A stretch of 64,000 nt of DNA from Vibrio maerlii (GCF_003415655.1 NZ_QRHC01000015.1:1-64000); one strand, 5' to 3'. Shown: positions 17,743 through 27,317, counted from the stretch's first letter. Numbers and translations: made by a program. The notes: generated from the letters alone by a model not told the origin.

Positions 17743-18930
17743 TTATTCAAAGACATTGGAGGGAACACGCACAAAGCCCTCCATCAGTATTCTCGCGCTG
17801 CGGCTCATGATGGCTTTCTCAACCACCCAACCTTGTTCTGTTTGTTTGGCTTTTGCCCCCACCTTAAGCGTCCCTGATGGATGCCCAAACGTCACTGATT
17901 CTTTCTCTCCGCCACCAGCCGCTAAGTTGACTAAAGTCCCTGGGACGCATGCCGCGGAGGCAATGGCGACCGCTGCAGTTCCCATCATGGCATGGTGAAG
18001 TTTGCCCATAGATAACGCTCGGACGAGAATATCGACCTCACCTGCTTCTACAGTTTTACCACTCGACGATAAATAGGATTTAGGTTGAGAAACAAACGCA
18101 ATCTTAGGCGTGTGTTGACGTGTTTGAGCCTCTTCGAGCGAATCAATAAGACCCATTTTTAACGCACCATGAGCACGAATAGATTCAAACCTCGCAAGTG
18201 CAGATTCGTCGTTATTGATGTCATCTTGAAGCTCGGTACCTTGGTAGCCAAGTGCTTCTGCATCTATGAAGATCGTCGGTATACCAGCGTTGATGAAGGT
18301 GGCATTGAAAGTCCCAACATCCGGTACGACCAAATCGTCTACTAGATTGCCCGTCGGAAACATGCTGCCTTCGCCATCAGTAGGGTCGACAAAATCAACT
18401 TGGATTTCTGCCGCGGGGAACGTCACACCATCAAGCTCAAATTCCCCAGTTTCTTGAACGAAACCATTTGCGATCGGCACATGAATCAAAATGGTTTTTC
18501 CAATATTTACCTGCCATACGCGAACAGTAACGATGCCGTTTTCGAGAATACGATCTTCGTCGATCAACCCTGCATGAATGGCGAAAGGTCCGACTGCAGC
18601 AGAAAGATTGCCACAGTTACCACTCCAATCGACAAACGGCTTATCTATCGATACTTGCCCGAACAGGTAATCAACGTCGTGATCGGCTCGCTGACTACGC
18701 GACGCAATCACAGTTTTACTGGTGCTGGAAGTTGCGCCGCCCATGCCATCAATTTGTTTAGCGTACGGATCTGGACTGCCAACCACACGAAGTAGCAGTT
18801 TGTCTCTTGCCTCGCCTGCGACTTGCGCTGGTTGTGGCAAGTCTTCAAGGTTGAAGAACACACCTTTGCTCGTACCGCCGCGCATGTAAGTCGCCGGGAC
18901 TTTGATTTGGCTTTGCATCTTGCTATCCAT
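17743..18930 (-). CDS. prpF: 2-methylaconitate cis-trans isomerase
   Basis: This encodes 395 residues of the PrpF family (diaminopimelate epimerase-like fold). The start has the family signature PATYMRGGTSKGVFF and later GNCGNLSAAVGPFAI and GMGGATSSTSKT. Known PrpF proteins isomerise the trans-2-methylaconitate made by AcnD into the cis form and are found wherever AcnD replaces PrpD. Start at ATG 18930 with GGAG six bases upstream. It lies between acnD and prpE, as in Shewanella and vibrios. Confidence 0.95.
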   Translation of the reverse strand: MDSKMQSQIKVPATYMRGGTSKGVFFNLEDLPQPAQVAGEARDKLLLRVVGSPDPYAKQIDGMGGATSSTSKTVIASRSQRADHDVDYLFGQVSIDKPFVDWSGNCGNLSAAVGPFAIHAGLIDEDRILENGIVTVRVWQVNIGKTILIHVPIANGFVQETGEFELDGVTFPAAEIQVDFVDPTDGEGSMFPTGNLVDDLVVPDVGTFNATFINAGIPTIFIDAEALGYQGTELQDDINNDESALARFESIRAHGALKMGLIDSLEEAQTRQHTPKIAFVSQPKSYLSSSGKTVEAGEVDILVRALSMGKLHHAMMGTAAVAIASAACVPGTLVNLAAGGGEKESVTFGHPSGTLKVGAKAKQTEQGWVVEKAIMSRSARILMEGFVRVPSNVFE

Positions 18931-18968
18931 ATCTTGCTCCGTTATTGCGCTATTTTTTATTGAGCTAA

Positions 18969-21578
18969 CTATTGCGAAAGGAAGTCTTGAGCAAAGCGCT
19001 GTAACACACCGCCCGCTTTATACACATGAACTTCATCTTCGGTATCGAGTCGACAAGTCACCGGCACATCGATCTTTTCACCATTTGCACGTGTGATGAC
19101 CAACGCCAAGTCAACGCCGGGAGTGATATCGCCGATAACGTCATAAAGTTCAGTGCCATCTAATTCGAGCGTCTTTCGGTTCACGCCATCTTTAAATTGC
19201 AGAGGAAGTACGCCCATTCCGACTAAGTTGGTACGGTGAATACGCTCAAACCCTTCAGCGACAATGGCTTCTACACCCGCCAAGCGAACGCCTTTCGCCG
19301 CCCAATCTCGCGACGATCCTTGACCATAATCCGCACCTGCGACCACGATAAGCGGTTGCTTGCGATTCATGTAAGTCTCAATCGCTTCCCACATGCGTGT
19401 CACTTTGCCTTCAGGTTCGACTCTCGCTAACGATCCTTGCACGACTTCGCCATTTTCCTTGACCATTTCGTTGAACAGTTTTGGATTAGCGAAAGTGGCG
19501 CGCTGCGCGGTTAAGTGATCGCCTCGGTGAGTCGCGTATGAGTTAAAATCTTCTTCTGGTACACCCATCTTCGCGAGGTATTCACCTGCGGCGCTGCTTG
19601 CCAAAATTGCGTTCGACGGCGACAAATGGTCGGTTGTAATGTTGTCACCTAGAACGGCGAGAGGACGCATTGAAGCTAGAGTTCGCTCACCCGCTAAAGC
19701 ACCTTCCCCCTCTTTTTGCCAGTAAGGAGGTCGACGGATATACGTGCTCATCGGGCGCCAATCGTAGAGCGGATTCGGGTTACGAGCCTCATCATTCAGT
19801 TTGAACATTTGAATGTAGACTTGATTAAACTGCTCTGGCTTAACGTATTCACCCACCACAGCATCAATTTCTTCATCCGTTGGCCATAAGTCGTTGAGAT
19901 AAACCGGCTTGCTATCTTTGTCTGTGCCTAAAGAGTCACGTTCGATATCAAAACGAATCGTACCGGCTAACGCGTAAGCAACGACCAAAGGTGGCGATGC
20001 TAAAAATGCTTGTTTTGCGTAAGGATGAATTCGACCATCAAAGTTGCGGTTACCAGAAAGTACCGCCGTTGAATACAGATCTCGGTCGATGATTGCTTGT
20101 TGGATTTTTGGGTCAAGTGCACCACTCATACCGTTACAGGTTGTACACGCATAAGCGACGATACCAAAACCAAGCTTTTCTAGTTCAGGGAGTAAGCCAG
20201 ACTCTTCAAGGTAGAGTCGTGCCACTTTAGAACCCGGAGCAAATGAAGACTTCACCCAAGGTTTGCGTACCAAGCCAAGCTCATTCGCTTTCTTAGCAAC
20301 CAAACCCGCTGCCACAACGTTTCTTGGGTTACTGGTGTTGGTACAAGAAGTAATCGCCGCGATGATCACCGCCCCATCTGGAAGCTCGCCTTCTTTTTCT
20401 TGCCACTCGCCAGAAACGCCGCGCTCAGCAAGCTCTGAAGTAGGCAAACGACGGTGAGGATTAGATGGACCAGCCAGATTGCGGCCGACTTGGGACAAAT
20501 CAAACTCAAGCACACGTTCGTAAACGGCCGTGTCTAAATCATCAGCCCATAGACCAGTTTGCTTGGCGTACTTCTCGACCAAGTCGACCTGTTGTTCGTC
20601 ACGCCCCGTCAGTTTGAGGTAATTAATGGTCTGCTCATCAATGTAGAACATCCCAGCGGTTGCGCCGTATTCTGGTGTCATGTTTGAGATGGTCGCACGG
20701 TCGCCAATGGTTAGGTCTTTCGCCCCTTCACCAAAGAACTCGAGATAGGATGAAACCACGCGTTGATATCGTAGGAACTCGGTAATCGCCAGCACGATAT
20801 CGGTGGCGGTAATACCCGGTTGACGCTTTCCAGTCAGCTTCACGCCAACAATGTCTGGCAGACGCATCATCGACGGACGACCAAGCATAACCGTCTCCGC
20901 CTCTAAACCGCCGACACCAATCGCAATAACGCCAAGAGAATCAACGTGAGGTGTGTGACTGTCTGTGCCGACACAGGTATCTGGGTAAGCAATGCCTTGC
21001 TTGGCTTGCACAACTGGAGACATCTTCTCCAAGTTGATTTGGTGCATGATGCCGTTACCCGCAGGAATAACACTGACGTTTTCAAACGCCGTTTTACACC
21101 ATTCAATAAAATGGAATCGGTCTTCGTTTCTACGCTCTTCTATCGCGCGGTTTTTCTCAAACGCCTCTGGATCAAAGCCTGCGTGTTCAACTGCCAGTGA
21201 ATGGTCGACAATCAATTGCGTTTCAACCACTGGGTTTACTTTCGCTGGGTCACCGCCTTGCTCGGCAATCGCATCACGCAAACCCGCAAGGTCGACTAAG
21301 GCAGTTTGTCCAAGAATGTCATGACAAACCACGCGCGCCGGATACCAAGGAAAATCAAGGTCACGCTTGCGTTCAATCAACTGCTTTAAGCTATCAGTGA
21401 GCGTACTTGGATCGCAGCGACGAACCAACTGCTCAGCTAAAACGCGTGAGGTGTATGGGAGCTTTTCATAGGCTCCCGGTGATATATCATTAACCGCTTC
21501 TCGAGTATCAAAGTAATCGAGTTGAGTGCCTGGAAGAGGCTTGCGATATAACGTATTTATATTTGAGGTTATGCTCAT
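18969..21578 (-). CDS. acnD: Fe/S-dependent 2-methylcitrate dehydratase
   Basis: This encodes 869 residues of the aconitase A family. The cluster-ligating cysteines are in AITSCTNTSNP and, about 65 residues later, the CxxC of YACTTCNGMSG. The C-terminal swivel domain includes DYGQGSSRDWAAKG. It dehydrates 2-methylcitrate to 2-methylaconitate in place of the cluster-free PrpD. Neighbours prpC upstream and prpF downstream fix the assignment as AcnD rather than a housekeeping aconitase. Confidence 0.95.
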   Translation of the reverse strand: MSITSNINTLYRKPLPGTQLDYFDTREAVNDISPGAYEKLPYTSRVLAEQLVRRCDPSTLTDSLKQLIERKRDLDFPWYPARVVCHDILGQTALVDLAGLRDAIAEQGGDPAKVNPVVETQLIVDHSLAVEHAGFDPEAFEKNRAIEERRNEDRFHFIEWCKTAFENVSVIPAGNGIMHQINLEKMSPVVQAKQGIAYPDTCVGTDSHTPHVDSLGVIAIGVGGLEAETVMLGRPSMMRLPDIVGVKLTGKRQPGITATDIVLAITEFLRYQRVVSSYLEFFGEGAKDLTIGDRATISNMTPEYGATAGMFYIDEQTINYLKLTGRDEQQVDLVEKYAKQTGLWADDLDTAVYERVLEFDLSQVGRNLAGPSNPHRRLPTSELAERGVSGEWQEKEGELPDGAVIIAAITSCTNTSNPRNVVAAGLVAKKANELGLVRKPWVKSSFAPGSKVARLYLEESGLLPELEKLGFGIVAYACTTCNGMSGALDPKIQQAIIDRDLYSTAVLSGNRNFDGRIHPYAKQAFLASPPLVVAYALAGTIRFDIERDSLGTDKDSKPVYLNDLWPTDEEIDAVVGEYVKPEQFNQVYIQMFKLNDEARNPNPLYDWRPMSTYIRRPPYWQKEGEGALAGERTLASMRPLAVLGDNITTDHLSPSNAILASSAAGEYLAKMGVPEEDFNSYATHRGDHLTAQRATFANPKLFNEMVKENGEVVQGSLARVEPEGKVTRMWEAIETYMNRKQPLIVVAGADYGQGSSRDWAAKGVRLAGVEAIVAEGFERIHRTNLVGMGVLPLQFKDGVNRKTLELDGTELYDVIGDITPGVDLALVITRANGEKIDVPVTCRLDTEDEVHVYKAGGVLQRFAQDFLSQ

Positions 21579-21605
21579 AAACTTGATTCCATTCCATCTG
21601 CATTA

Positions 21606-22748
21606 CTATCGTTGCTCGATAGGCACCCAGTCTTGATGATCCGGTCCGGTATAATCCGCACTTGGACGAATGATTCGGTTGTTAGCACGTTGTTCATACA
21701 CGTGCGCCGCCCAACCTGTCAGTCGGCTCATTACAAAGATTGGCGTAAACAATTTGGTTGGAATATCCATGAAGTGGTACGCCGAAGCATGGAAGAAGTC
21801 AGCATTACAGAACAAACCTTTCTCGCGCTTCATGACGGATTCCACGCGCTCAGAGACGGCGTAAAGATGCGTATCACCCACCTCTTTCGATAGCGTTTCT
21901 GACCAGCATTTAATCACTGCATTTCGTGGGTCACTTTCGCGGTAGATCGCGTGACCAAAGCCCATGATTTTATCTTTGTTCTCTAGCATCTGCAGAATGT
22001 TGGCTTCTGCTTCATCTGGCGTTTGCCAATCTTGAATCATCTCCATCGCCGCTTCGTTAGCTCCACCATGAAGAGGACCACGCAACGTGCCAATCGCTGC
22101 CGTGATACAAGAATGAAGATCCGAAAGTGTCGAAGCACATACGCGCGCAGCGAATGTTGAGGCATTAAACTCATGCTCTGCATAAAGAATTAAAGAACAG
22201 TGCATCACCTTTTTGTGCGTTTCGCTTGGTGCTTTATCGGTAAGCAGCTTTAGGAAGTAGCCACCAATGCAGTCTTCGCTGTTATCATGAGTTTTGATTC
22301 GCACGCCATCGTGGCTGAAGCGATACCAGTAACAAATGATGGCTGGGAAAAGCGCCAGCATTCGCTCAGTAGCATGAAGCTGTTGTTCGAAGTCCATTTC
22401 TTGCTCTAAGTTACCCAGCATGGAGCAACCTGTACGCATAACATCCATTGGATGGGCATCAGCAGGAATAAGCTCTAACGCTTGTTTAAGTTCTGCTGGT
22501 AAGCCACGTAGGCTGAGCAGATGGGTCTTATAAGCATCAAGCTCTTGCGTGTTAGGCAGGTGACCGCGTAACAATAAGTGCGCGACCTCTTCAAATTGAG
22601 CATGATTGGCCAGATCAGTAATATCATAACCACGATATGTTAGACCCGTCCCCGTTTTACCGACCGTACATAAAGCGGTGCTTCCAGCGCTTTGACCACG
22701 TAGACCTGCGCCACCTATCTCAGCTTTCTTTTCTACAGAATGAGGCAT
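21606..22748 (-). CDS. prpC: 2-methylcitrate synthase
   Basis: This encodes 380 residues of the citrate synthase family, short form without the N-terminal regulatory domain. Conserved stretches are GPLHGGANEAAM, the catalytic His in MGFGHAIYRESDPR and the C-terminal Asp/Arg region. It condenses propionyl-CoA with oxaloacetate. The ribosome binding site AGGAG precedes ATG 22748. The gap to prpB (147 bases) is larger than the others in the operon but shows no terminator. Confidence 0.95.
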   Translation of the reverse strand: MPHSVEKKAEIGGAGLRGQSAGSTALCTVGKTGTGLTYRGYDITDLANHAQFEEVAHLLLRGHLPNTQELDAYKTHLLSLRGLPAELKQALELIPADAHPMDVMRTGCSMLGNLEQEMDFEQQLHATERMLALFPAIICYWYRFSHDGVRIKTHDNSEDCIGGYFLKLLTDKAPSETHKKVMHCSLILYAEHEFNASTFAARVCASTLSDLHSCITAAIGTLRGPLHGGANEAAMEMIQDWQTPDEAEANILQMLENKDKIMGFGHAIYRESDPRNAVIKCWSETLSKEVGDTHLYAVSERVESVMKREKGLFCNADFFHASAYHFMDIPTKLFTPIFVMSRLTGWAAHVYEQRANNRIIRPSADYTGPDHQDWVPIEQR

Positions 22749-22895
22749 TGTTGAACTCCTTTTCTGTCTGATTTGGCTCTATTACTGATCTCTTTTGAAT
22801 CAGGCTCTTTTTAAATCAGACAATTTTCACGTTATTGGATTAGAGATTCCGTTTATCTATCTTTATCTTGGGCTTCCGTTTGTTTCTTTTTGACC

Positions 22896-23792
22896 TTATT
22901 TACCCTCTGAGAACAGCTTGTCTAGCTTATTCTCGTAGTCGTGGTAATTAAGGTACTCATACAGCTCTTTTCGTGTCTGCATCGAATCAAGCAACGCTTC
23001 TTGGTTACCTACTTCTAGCAAGTGTTTGTAAACCATTTCGGCGGCTTTATTCATTGCCCGGAATGCGCTCAATGGGTACAGAACCATGTCCACTTTAGAT
23101 TGCGCTAGCTGTTCACAGCCGTAAAGCGGTGTTTGACCGAATTCGGTGATATTGGCAAGGATCGGCACGTACTTCCCTGTGACTTGTTCTAGCGCTGTCG
23201 AAAACTGTTTATACTGGTCTAGCTGATTCATCGCTTCTGGGAAGATCATGTCTGCGCCTGCTTCCACACACGCAATCGCACGTTCAATCGCGCTGTCCAT
23301 GCCTTCCACCGCTAGCGCATCGGTACGAGCCATAATGACAAAGCTCTCGTCATTACGCGCGTCTACCGCCGCTTTCACTCGGTCGACCATTTCTTGTTGG
23401 CTCACAATCGCTTTATTTGGACGGTGACCACAACGCTTCTGCGCTACCTGGTCTTCCATGTGCACTGCCGCCGCTCCCGCTTTTTCCATCGCTTTAATGG
23501 TGCGAGCGATGTTAAAAGCACCACCAAAGCCGGTATCAATATCAACCAATAACGGCAAGTCACACGCATTGGTGATGCGGTCTACATCTACCAAAACATC
23601 GTTCAGCGTTGTGATGCCAAGATCTGGCAAACCGTAGGATGCGTTAGCGATGCCGCCACCCGACAAATAGATAGCTTGGTGACCCAAATTTTTCGCCATC
23701 ATGGCGCAGTATGGGTTAATGGTACCGACGATCTGCAGTGGGTTATTTTGCTCAATGGCGAGTCTGAACTTCGCCCCCGGAGATAAGCGCAT
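22896..23792 (-). CDS. prpB: 2-methylisocitrate lyase
   Basis: This encodes 298 residues of the isocitrate lyase superfamily. The active-site loop signature reads AQKRCGHRPNK, and the metal-binding Asp residues are in LLVDIDTGFGG. It cleaves 2-methylisocitrate to pyruvate and succinate, the last step of propionate breakdown. It starts 12 bases after the regulator gene, so the two are probably one transcript. Confidence 0.95.
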   Translation of the reverse strand: MRLSPGAKFRLAIEQNNPLQIVGTINPYCAMMAKNLGHQAIYLSGGGIANASYGLPDLGITTLNDVLVDVDRITNACDLPLLVDIDTGFGGAFNIARTIKAMEKAGAAAVHMEDQVAQKRCGHRPNKAIVSQQEMVDRVKAAVDARNDESFVIMARTDALAVEGMDSAIERAIACVEAGADMIFPEAMNQLDQYKQFSTALEQVTGKYVPILANITEFGQTPLYGCEQLAQSKVDMVLYPLSAFRAMNKAAEMVYKHLLEVGNQEALLDSMQTRKELYEYLNYHDYENKLDKLFSEGK

Positions 23793-23804
23793 GACAATGT
23801 CCTT

Positions 23805-24518
23805 CTAGTCTTGTTCTTTCGTTTCGGAATCTGAAATCTGTAGTTCAATGAGTTTGCGGCTACCAGAGATGTGTCTTCTCATCAGCATTTCTGCCAGTTC
23901 TTCATCACGCTTGCGAATCGCTTGCAGAATGAATTTGTGTTCGTTAAGTGCTTCATTAGGGCGAGATTGCGCACGCGGTGATTGGTAACGATACATGCGC
24001 AACAAGTGATACAGCTCGTCGCAAAGCAGAGAGATAAGCTTACTGTTTCGACTCGCTTGAATGATTCGATAATGGAAGTCGAAGTCACCATGCTGGTGGA
24101 AGTAAGACGAACCTTCGACTTCGTCGATATGTTTGGAATGTGTCGACAATAGCATTTCCAAACTCAGCAACTCTTCTTGAGTGATATAACGAGCAGCAAG
24201 CCTTGCAGCCATGCCCTCTAACGCTTCGCGGACTGAATACAATTCGATGAGTTTTTCTGGAGAGAAAGTGATAACACGAGCGCCAACATGCGGAATGCGC
24301 TCAATCAAGCCAAGCCCTTCAAGGCGCATCATGGCTTCACGCAAAGGACCTCTACTCACTTGATATTTCTTAGCTAATTCAGGCTCTGAAATCTTACTGC
24401 CTGGTTCGATTTCACCACCAACGATCGCTTCCACCAATAGTTCAGTTAACGATTCTGACTTGGTATTTTCTTTGACCGATTCTGATGGTTTGCTTCGAGA
24501 ACCTAACTCTATATTCAT
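23805..24518 (-). CDS. GntR-family (FCD) regulator of the methylcitrate operon
   Basis: This encodes about 237 residues, start at ATG 24518 (a TTG lies two codons upstream). An N-terminal winged HTH (PGSKISEPELAKKYQVSRGPLREAMMRLEGLGLIER, read from about residues 40-75) is followed by an FCD effector domain with His and Asp metal-ligand candidates (HGDFDFHYRII). Being first in the operon and beside palindromic sites, it probably represses itself and prpBC-acnD-prpFE, releasing DNA when a pathway intermediate such as 2-methylcitrate is bound. The effector is inference. Many bacteria use a sigma-54 PrpR instead; the GntR type is usual in vibrios and Shewanella. Confidence 0.9.
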   Translation of the reverse strand: MNIELGSRSKPSESVKENTKSESLTELLVEAIVGGEIEPGSKISEPELAKKYQVSRGPLREAMMRLEGLGLIERIPHVGARVITFSPEKLIELYSVREALEGMAARLAARYITQEELLSLEMLLSTHSKHIDEVEGSSYFHQHGDFDFHYRIIQASRNSKLISLLCDELYHLLRMYRYQSPRAQSRPNEALNEHKFILQAIRKRDEELAEMLMRRHISGSRKLIELQISDSETKEQD

Positions 24519-24589
24519 CTTCAACTAACTCACTTAAAGTAGAGATGTGTCTACAATCTCTTTTTGTTGAACATAAAATAGACGATCAA

Positions 24590-24620
24590 ATTGTCGACAA
24601 TCAAGTAAATTGTCGACAAT
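24590..24620. promoter_or_regulatory. Two tandem ATTGTCGACAAT operators for the GntR regulator
   Basis: Two identical 12-base perfect palindromes lie at 24590-24601 and 24609-24620, centres 19 bases apart. A related half-like site TGTCTACAAT lies at 24548-24557 nearer the gene. FCD-type GntR proteins bind sites of the form TNGTNNACNA, which these match. They sit 70-100 bases upstream of the regulator start, as expected for autorepression of the operon. Confidence 0.8.
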
Positions 24621-24690
24621 TTAGACTAAGGTATGAGTTCCCACACTAACACAAGGGTTAAAAAAAGCTCAATATCGAAGGATTGGTGAA

Positions 24691-25191
24691 TTAAAGAAAT
24701 GAAATTGTAGACAACCAGAGATGAGAAGCGAGGCTCTTCTCCATACGATAGTTTATAAGGATTTGTCCATGCCTCTTAACTCGTTGTTCAGCTTTGACAC
24801 GAAAGCCAAATCTTTCAAAAAACGGTCGAGCCGTGATGCTGACATTGGAATAAAGAACGCCAATGCCTTGATGCTTCGCTTGTTGGAAGATCTTCTCCAT
24901 AAGCAAACGACCAACACCCTTTCCTTGGTATTCGTGATGACAAAAGAAGTGATCGATAAGCCCGTCTGGCTGCAGGTCAGCATATCCTAGAACGTTGCCA
25001 TCTTTCTCCGCAACAAATGGATTAATCTGCATCATTTTTAGTTTCCACCCATCAAGATCTCTTGTACTAGGGGCCCAAGCATCGAGCTGTTGCTGTGTAT
25101 AATCTCGAACATTTACTTGATGAATGGTATTGAAGAAAAGATGCCACAGTGCTTCGGCATCACTTTCACGAAATTGCCTAATCGTCACCAT
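24691..25191 (-). CDS. GNAT-family N-acetyltransferase
   Basis: This encodes 166 residues from ATG 25191 (MVTIRQFRESDAEAL, a standard GNAT opening); one base separates it from the upstream stop (TGAGATG), which implies coupling. The acetyl-CoA loop reads HHEYQGKGVGRLLMEKIF, matching the Q/R-x-x-G-x-G/A motif, and the end has the usual PFFERFGF. The substrate is unknown; small-molecule or protein amines are possible. Confidence 0.88.
   Translation of the reverse strand: MVTIRQFRESDAEALWHLFFNTIHQVNVRDYTQQQLDAWAPSTRDLDGWKLKMMQINPFVAEKDGNVLGYADLQPDGLIDHFFCHHEYQGKGVGRLLMEKIFQQAKHQGIGVLYSNVSITARPFFERFGFRVKAEQRVKRHGQILINYRMEKSLASHLWLSTISFL
24704..24715. promoter_or_regulatory. Further operator-like site inside the 3' end of the GNAT gene
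   Basis: ATTGTAGACAAC differs from the tandem operators at two positions. It lies about 100 bases further upstream, in the last codons of the GNAT gene. It could allow looping, or be chance. Confidence 0.4.
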
Positions 25192-25192
25192 C

Positions 25193-25474
25193 TCAGCTAT
25201 TCTTCTTAATCGAATTATTGTTAGACAAGAGCCTTGCCATTTTATGGCCGATTGCGAAGCTAACAATAACAAGCGTTAAAACAATCAGCGCAGAGTAAAC
25301 ATGCCCTATAGTTGGTGAAACTCCCATTCCCCAAACAATTGAAAATACGAGTCCTTGATACGCTTCAACCGGCCACTGCTGAATAGAAAAGTGAGTACCA
25401 CCTACCATGAAATAGGTAAACCCTATCAAGCTCAAAACCGCAAATATCACTCCAGTAAGATTCGCCTTGCTCAT
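25193..25474 (-). CDS. Small inner-membrane protein of unknown function
   Basis: This encodes 93 residues with at least two clear membrane segments (about 7-26 and 60-80, the second in YSALIVLTLVIVSFAIGH) and a possible third between them. The C-terminus is basic and polar (KMARLLSNNNSIKKNS), so it is probably cytoplasmic. It is read with the GNAT gene. I do not recognise the family. Confidence 0.75.
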   Translation of the reverse strand: MSKANLTGVIFAVLSLIGFTYFMVGGTHFSIQQWPVEAYQGLVFSIVWGMGVSPTIGHVYSALIVLTLVIVSFAIGHKMARLLSNNNSIKKNS

Positions 25475-25519
25475 AGTTTATCTCTCTTCATCATCTTCAA
25501 TCGTTATACGCACTAAGGT

Positions 25520-25948
25520 CTATTCAGGGCGAGCTAGTAGGATAAGCAACTCTGAGTTGTCTGCTAGTAGATCTTGAATAGTACAGCCATCTAACTCGGC
25601 CAAGAAAGCTAACTTTGCTTGCGCAAGTTTATTTTTCAATCGGCAAGCAGGAGTGATATGACAAAACTCAACAGAACAATTCACAAGATCGAGCGGTTCT
25701 AGCGCTCTTACTATCTCACCGACAGATATTTTTTCTGCCGGCTTACTCAATCTGACTCCCCCGTTTTTGCCACGAACAGTATGTAAATAGCCGAGCTGCC
25801 CAAGTCGATTAACCACTTTTACCATGTGGTTCCTAGAAACACTAAATAATTGAGATATCTCAGAAATATTACTGAGCTCTTCATCGGGCAATGAGGCGAG
25901 GAAAATCAGTGTTCGAAGTGAGTAGTCTGTAAAGCTGGTTAATTGCAT
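25520..25948 (-). CDS. nsrR: Nitric-oxide-sensing Rrf2-family repressor NsrR
   Basis: This encodes 142 residues, the usual NsrR length. A winged HTH opens the protein (LTSFTDYSLRTLIFLASLP, then ISEISQLFSVSRNHMVKVVNRLGQLGYL). Three cysteines that hold the iron-sulfur cluster lie in LVNCSVEFCHITPACRLK. Nitric oxide destroys the cluster and relieves repression. The divergent hmp gene is its classical target and the space between holds matching sites. Confidence 0.93.
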   Translation of the reverse strand: MQLTSFTDYSLRTLIFLASLPDEELSNISEISQLFSVSRNHMVKVVNRLGQLGYLHTVRGKNGGVRLSKPAEKISVGEIVRALEPLDLVNCSVEFCHITPACRLKNKLAQAKLAFLAELDGCTIQDLLADNSELLILLARPE

Positions 25949-26004
25949 ATGTCATTATTCAGAATGGTAAGGCTATAAAATAGTGTAAGTCTTTTCTTGC
26001 TTAA

Positions 26005-26052
26005 AAGATATATTTGAGATACAACTTAAAACATACATTACAAATACATCTT
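26005..26052. promoter_or_regulatory. Two tandem NsrR-binding-site candidates before hmp
   Basis: Known NsrR sites are two 11-base arms, AAGATGYATTT and its inverse, one base apart. Site 1 (26005-26027) is AAGATATATTT-G-AGATACAACTT. Site 2 (26030-26052) is AACATACATTA-C-AAATACATCTT, with an excellent right arm. Site 2 ends seven bases before the hmp ATG, overlapping the ribosome binding region. Their centres are 25 bases apart. Confidence 0.75.
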
Positions 26053-26058
26053 TAAAGG

Positions 26059-27252
26059 ATGACCAATATGCTCAACGCAATGACTATCGAAATCGTCAAA
26101 TCTACGGCTCCACTTTTGGCAGAAACCGGCCCAAAACTTACCGCCCACTTTTACGAGCGCATGTTTAAACACAACCCAGAACTCAAGGATGTGTTTAATA
26201 TGAGTAACCAACGTAACGGTGATCAACGTGAGGCTCTCTTCAACGCAGTATGTGGTTATGCTGCGAACATCGATAACCTTGAAGTTCTCCTGCCAGTTGT
26301 TGAAAAAATTGCTCACAAACACACCAGCTTTATGATTACGGCTGAGCAATACCAAATCGTTGGTTCACACTTATTGGCGACGATTGATGAGCTATTTTCA
26401 CCTGGGCAAGAAGTGTTAGATGCATGGGGAGAAGCCTATGGCGTGCTTGCGAATGTGTTTATCAATCGTGAAGAGCAAATCTATACTGAAAACCAAAAGC
26501 TTGAAGGTGGATGGCGCGGATTGCGTGAGTTTGAGCTAGTAGAAAAGGTTCACCAAAGCACGACGATCACCAGCTTTGTATTTAAGCCAACCGACGGTGG
26601 TAAAGTAGCAACCTTCAAACCGGGACAATACATTGGTATCTACCTCACACCTAGCGAGTTTGAAAACCAAGAGATCCGCCAATACAGCCTTTCTGGTGCT
26701 CCTAACTCTGAAACGTACCGTGTCTCAGTGAAACGAGAACAAGGTGGCAAGGTATCGAACTACCTTCACGACAAACTCAATACCGGTGATCTTGTAATGC
26801 TTGCGCCACCCGCGGGCGACTTCTACTTAGAAACAGACAACAAAACACCTATCAACCTAATCTCGGCCGGTGTTGGTCTAACACCAACCTTATCTATGCT
26901 CGAAACTCTGACTGAACATGGCGCACAAGTAAACTGGCTTCACGCGACAGAGGATTCTAATCAACATGCGTTTAAGTCTGAAGTTCAATCGTTGAAAGAG
27001 AGCCACAATCACATCAACAGCTTTGTTTGGTACAACAATGTCAACGAAACCGACATTCTAAACCAAGACTATGACTTTACTGGTTTGATGAATTTTGAAA
27101 GCATTAAAGACCACATCTTGGACCCACAAGCAAAATACTACTTCTGTGGTCCAGTCGGCTTCATGCAACACGTAGCCACACAACTACTAGAACTTGGGGT
27201 GAACCAAGAGCAGTTGCACTACGAGTGCTTTGGTCCTCATAAGGTTATCTAA
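26059..27252 (+). CDS. hmp: Flavohaemoglobin, nitric oxide dioxygenase
   Basis: This encodes 397 residues. The N-terminal globin domain (1-140) includes the proximal haem His in VEKIAHKHTSF. The FAD domain has RQYSLSGAP and the NAD domain GVGLTPTLSM, ending with YFCGPVGFMQ. It oxidises NO to nitrate with O2 and NADH in the cytoplasm. It is transcribed away from nsrR under tandem NsrR-like sites and ends with its own terminator. Confidence 0.96.
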   Translation: MTNMLNAMTIEIVKSTAPLLAETGPKLTAHFYERMFKHNPELKDVFNMSNQRNGDQREALFNAVCGYAANIDNLEVLLPVVEKIAHKHTSFMITAEQYQIVGSHLLATIDELFSPGQEVLDAWGEAYGVLANVFINREEQIYTENQKLEGGWRGLREFELVEKVHQSTTITSFVFKPTDGGKVATFKPGQYIGIYLTPSEFENQEIRQYSLSGAPNSETYRVSVKREQGGKVSNYLHDKLNTGDLVMLAPPAGDFYLETDNKTPINLISAGVGLTPTLSMLETLTEHGAQVNWLHATEDSNQHAFKSEVQSLKESHNHINSFVWYNNVNETDILNQDYDFTGLMNFESIKDHILDPQAKYYFCGPVGFMQHVATQLLELGVNQEQLHYECFGPHKVI

Positions 27253-27286
27253 CCAATAACTTCCAAAATACTACTGAATTGAAGTA

Positions 27287-27317
27287 ATACCAGTCAGTAA
27301 AGCTGACTGGTATTTTT
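27287..27317 (+). terminator. Terminator of hmp
   Basis: Perfect arms ATACCAGTCAG and CTGACTGGTAT around a five-base loop are followed by TTTT. It lies 35 bases after the hmp stop. The rest of the space up to 27616 shows no gene or RNA that I could support. Confidence 0.92.
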
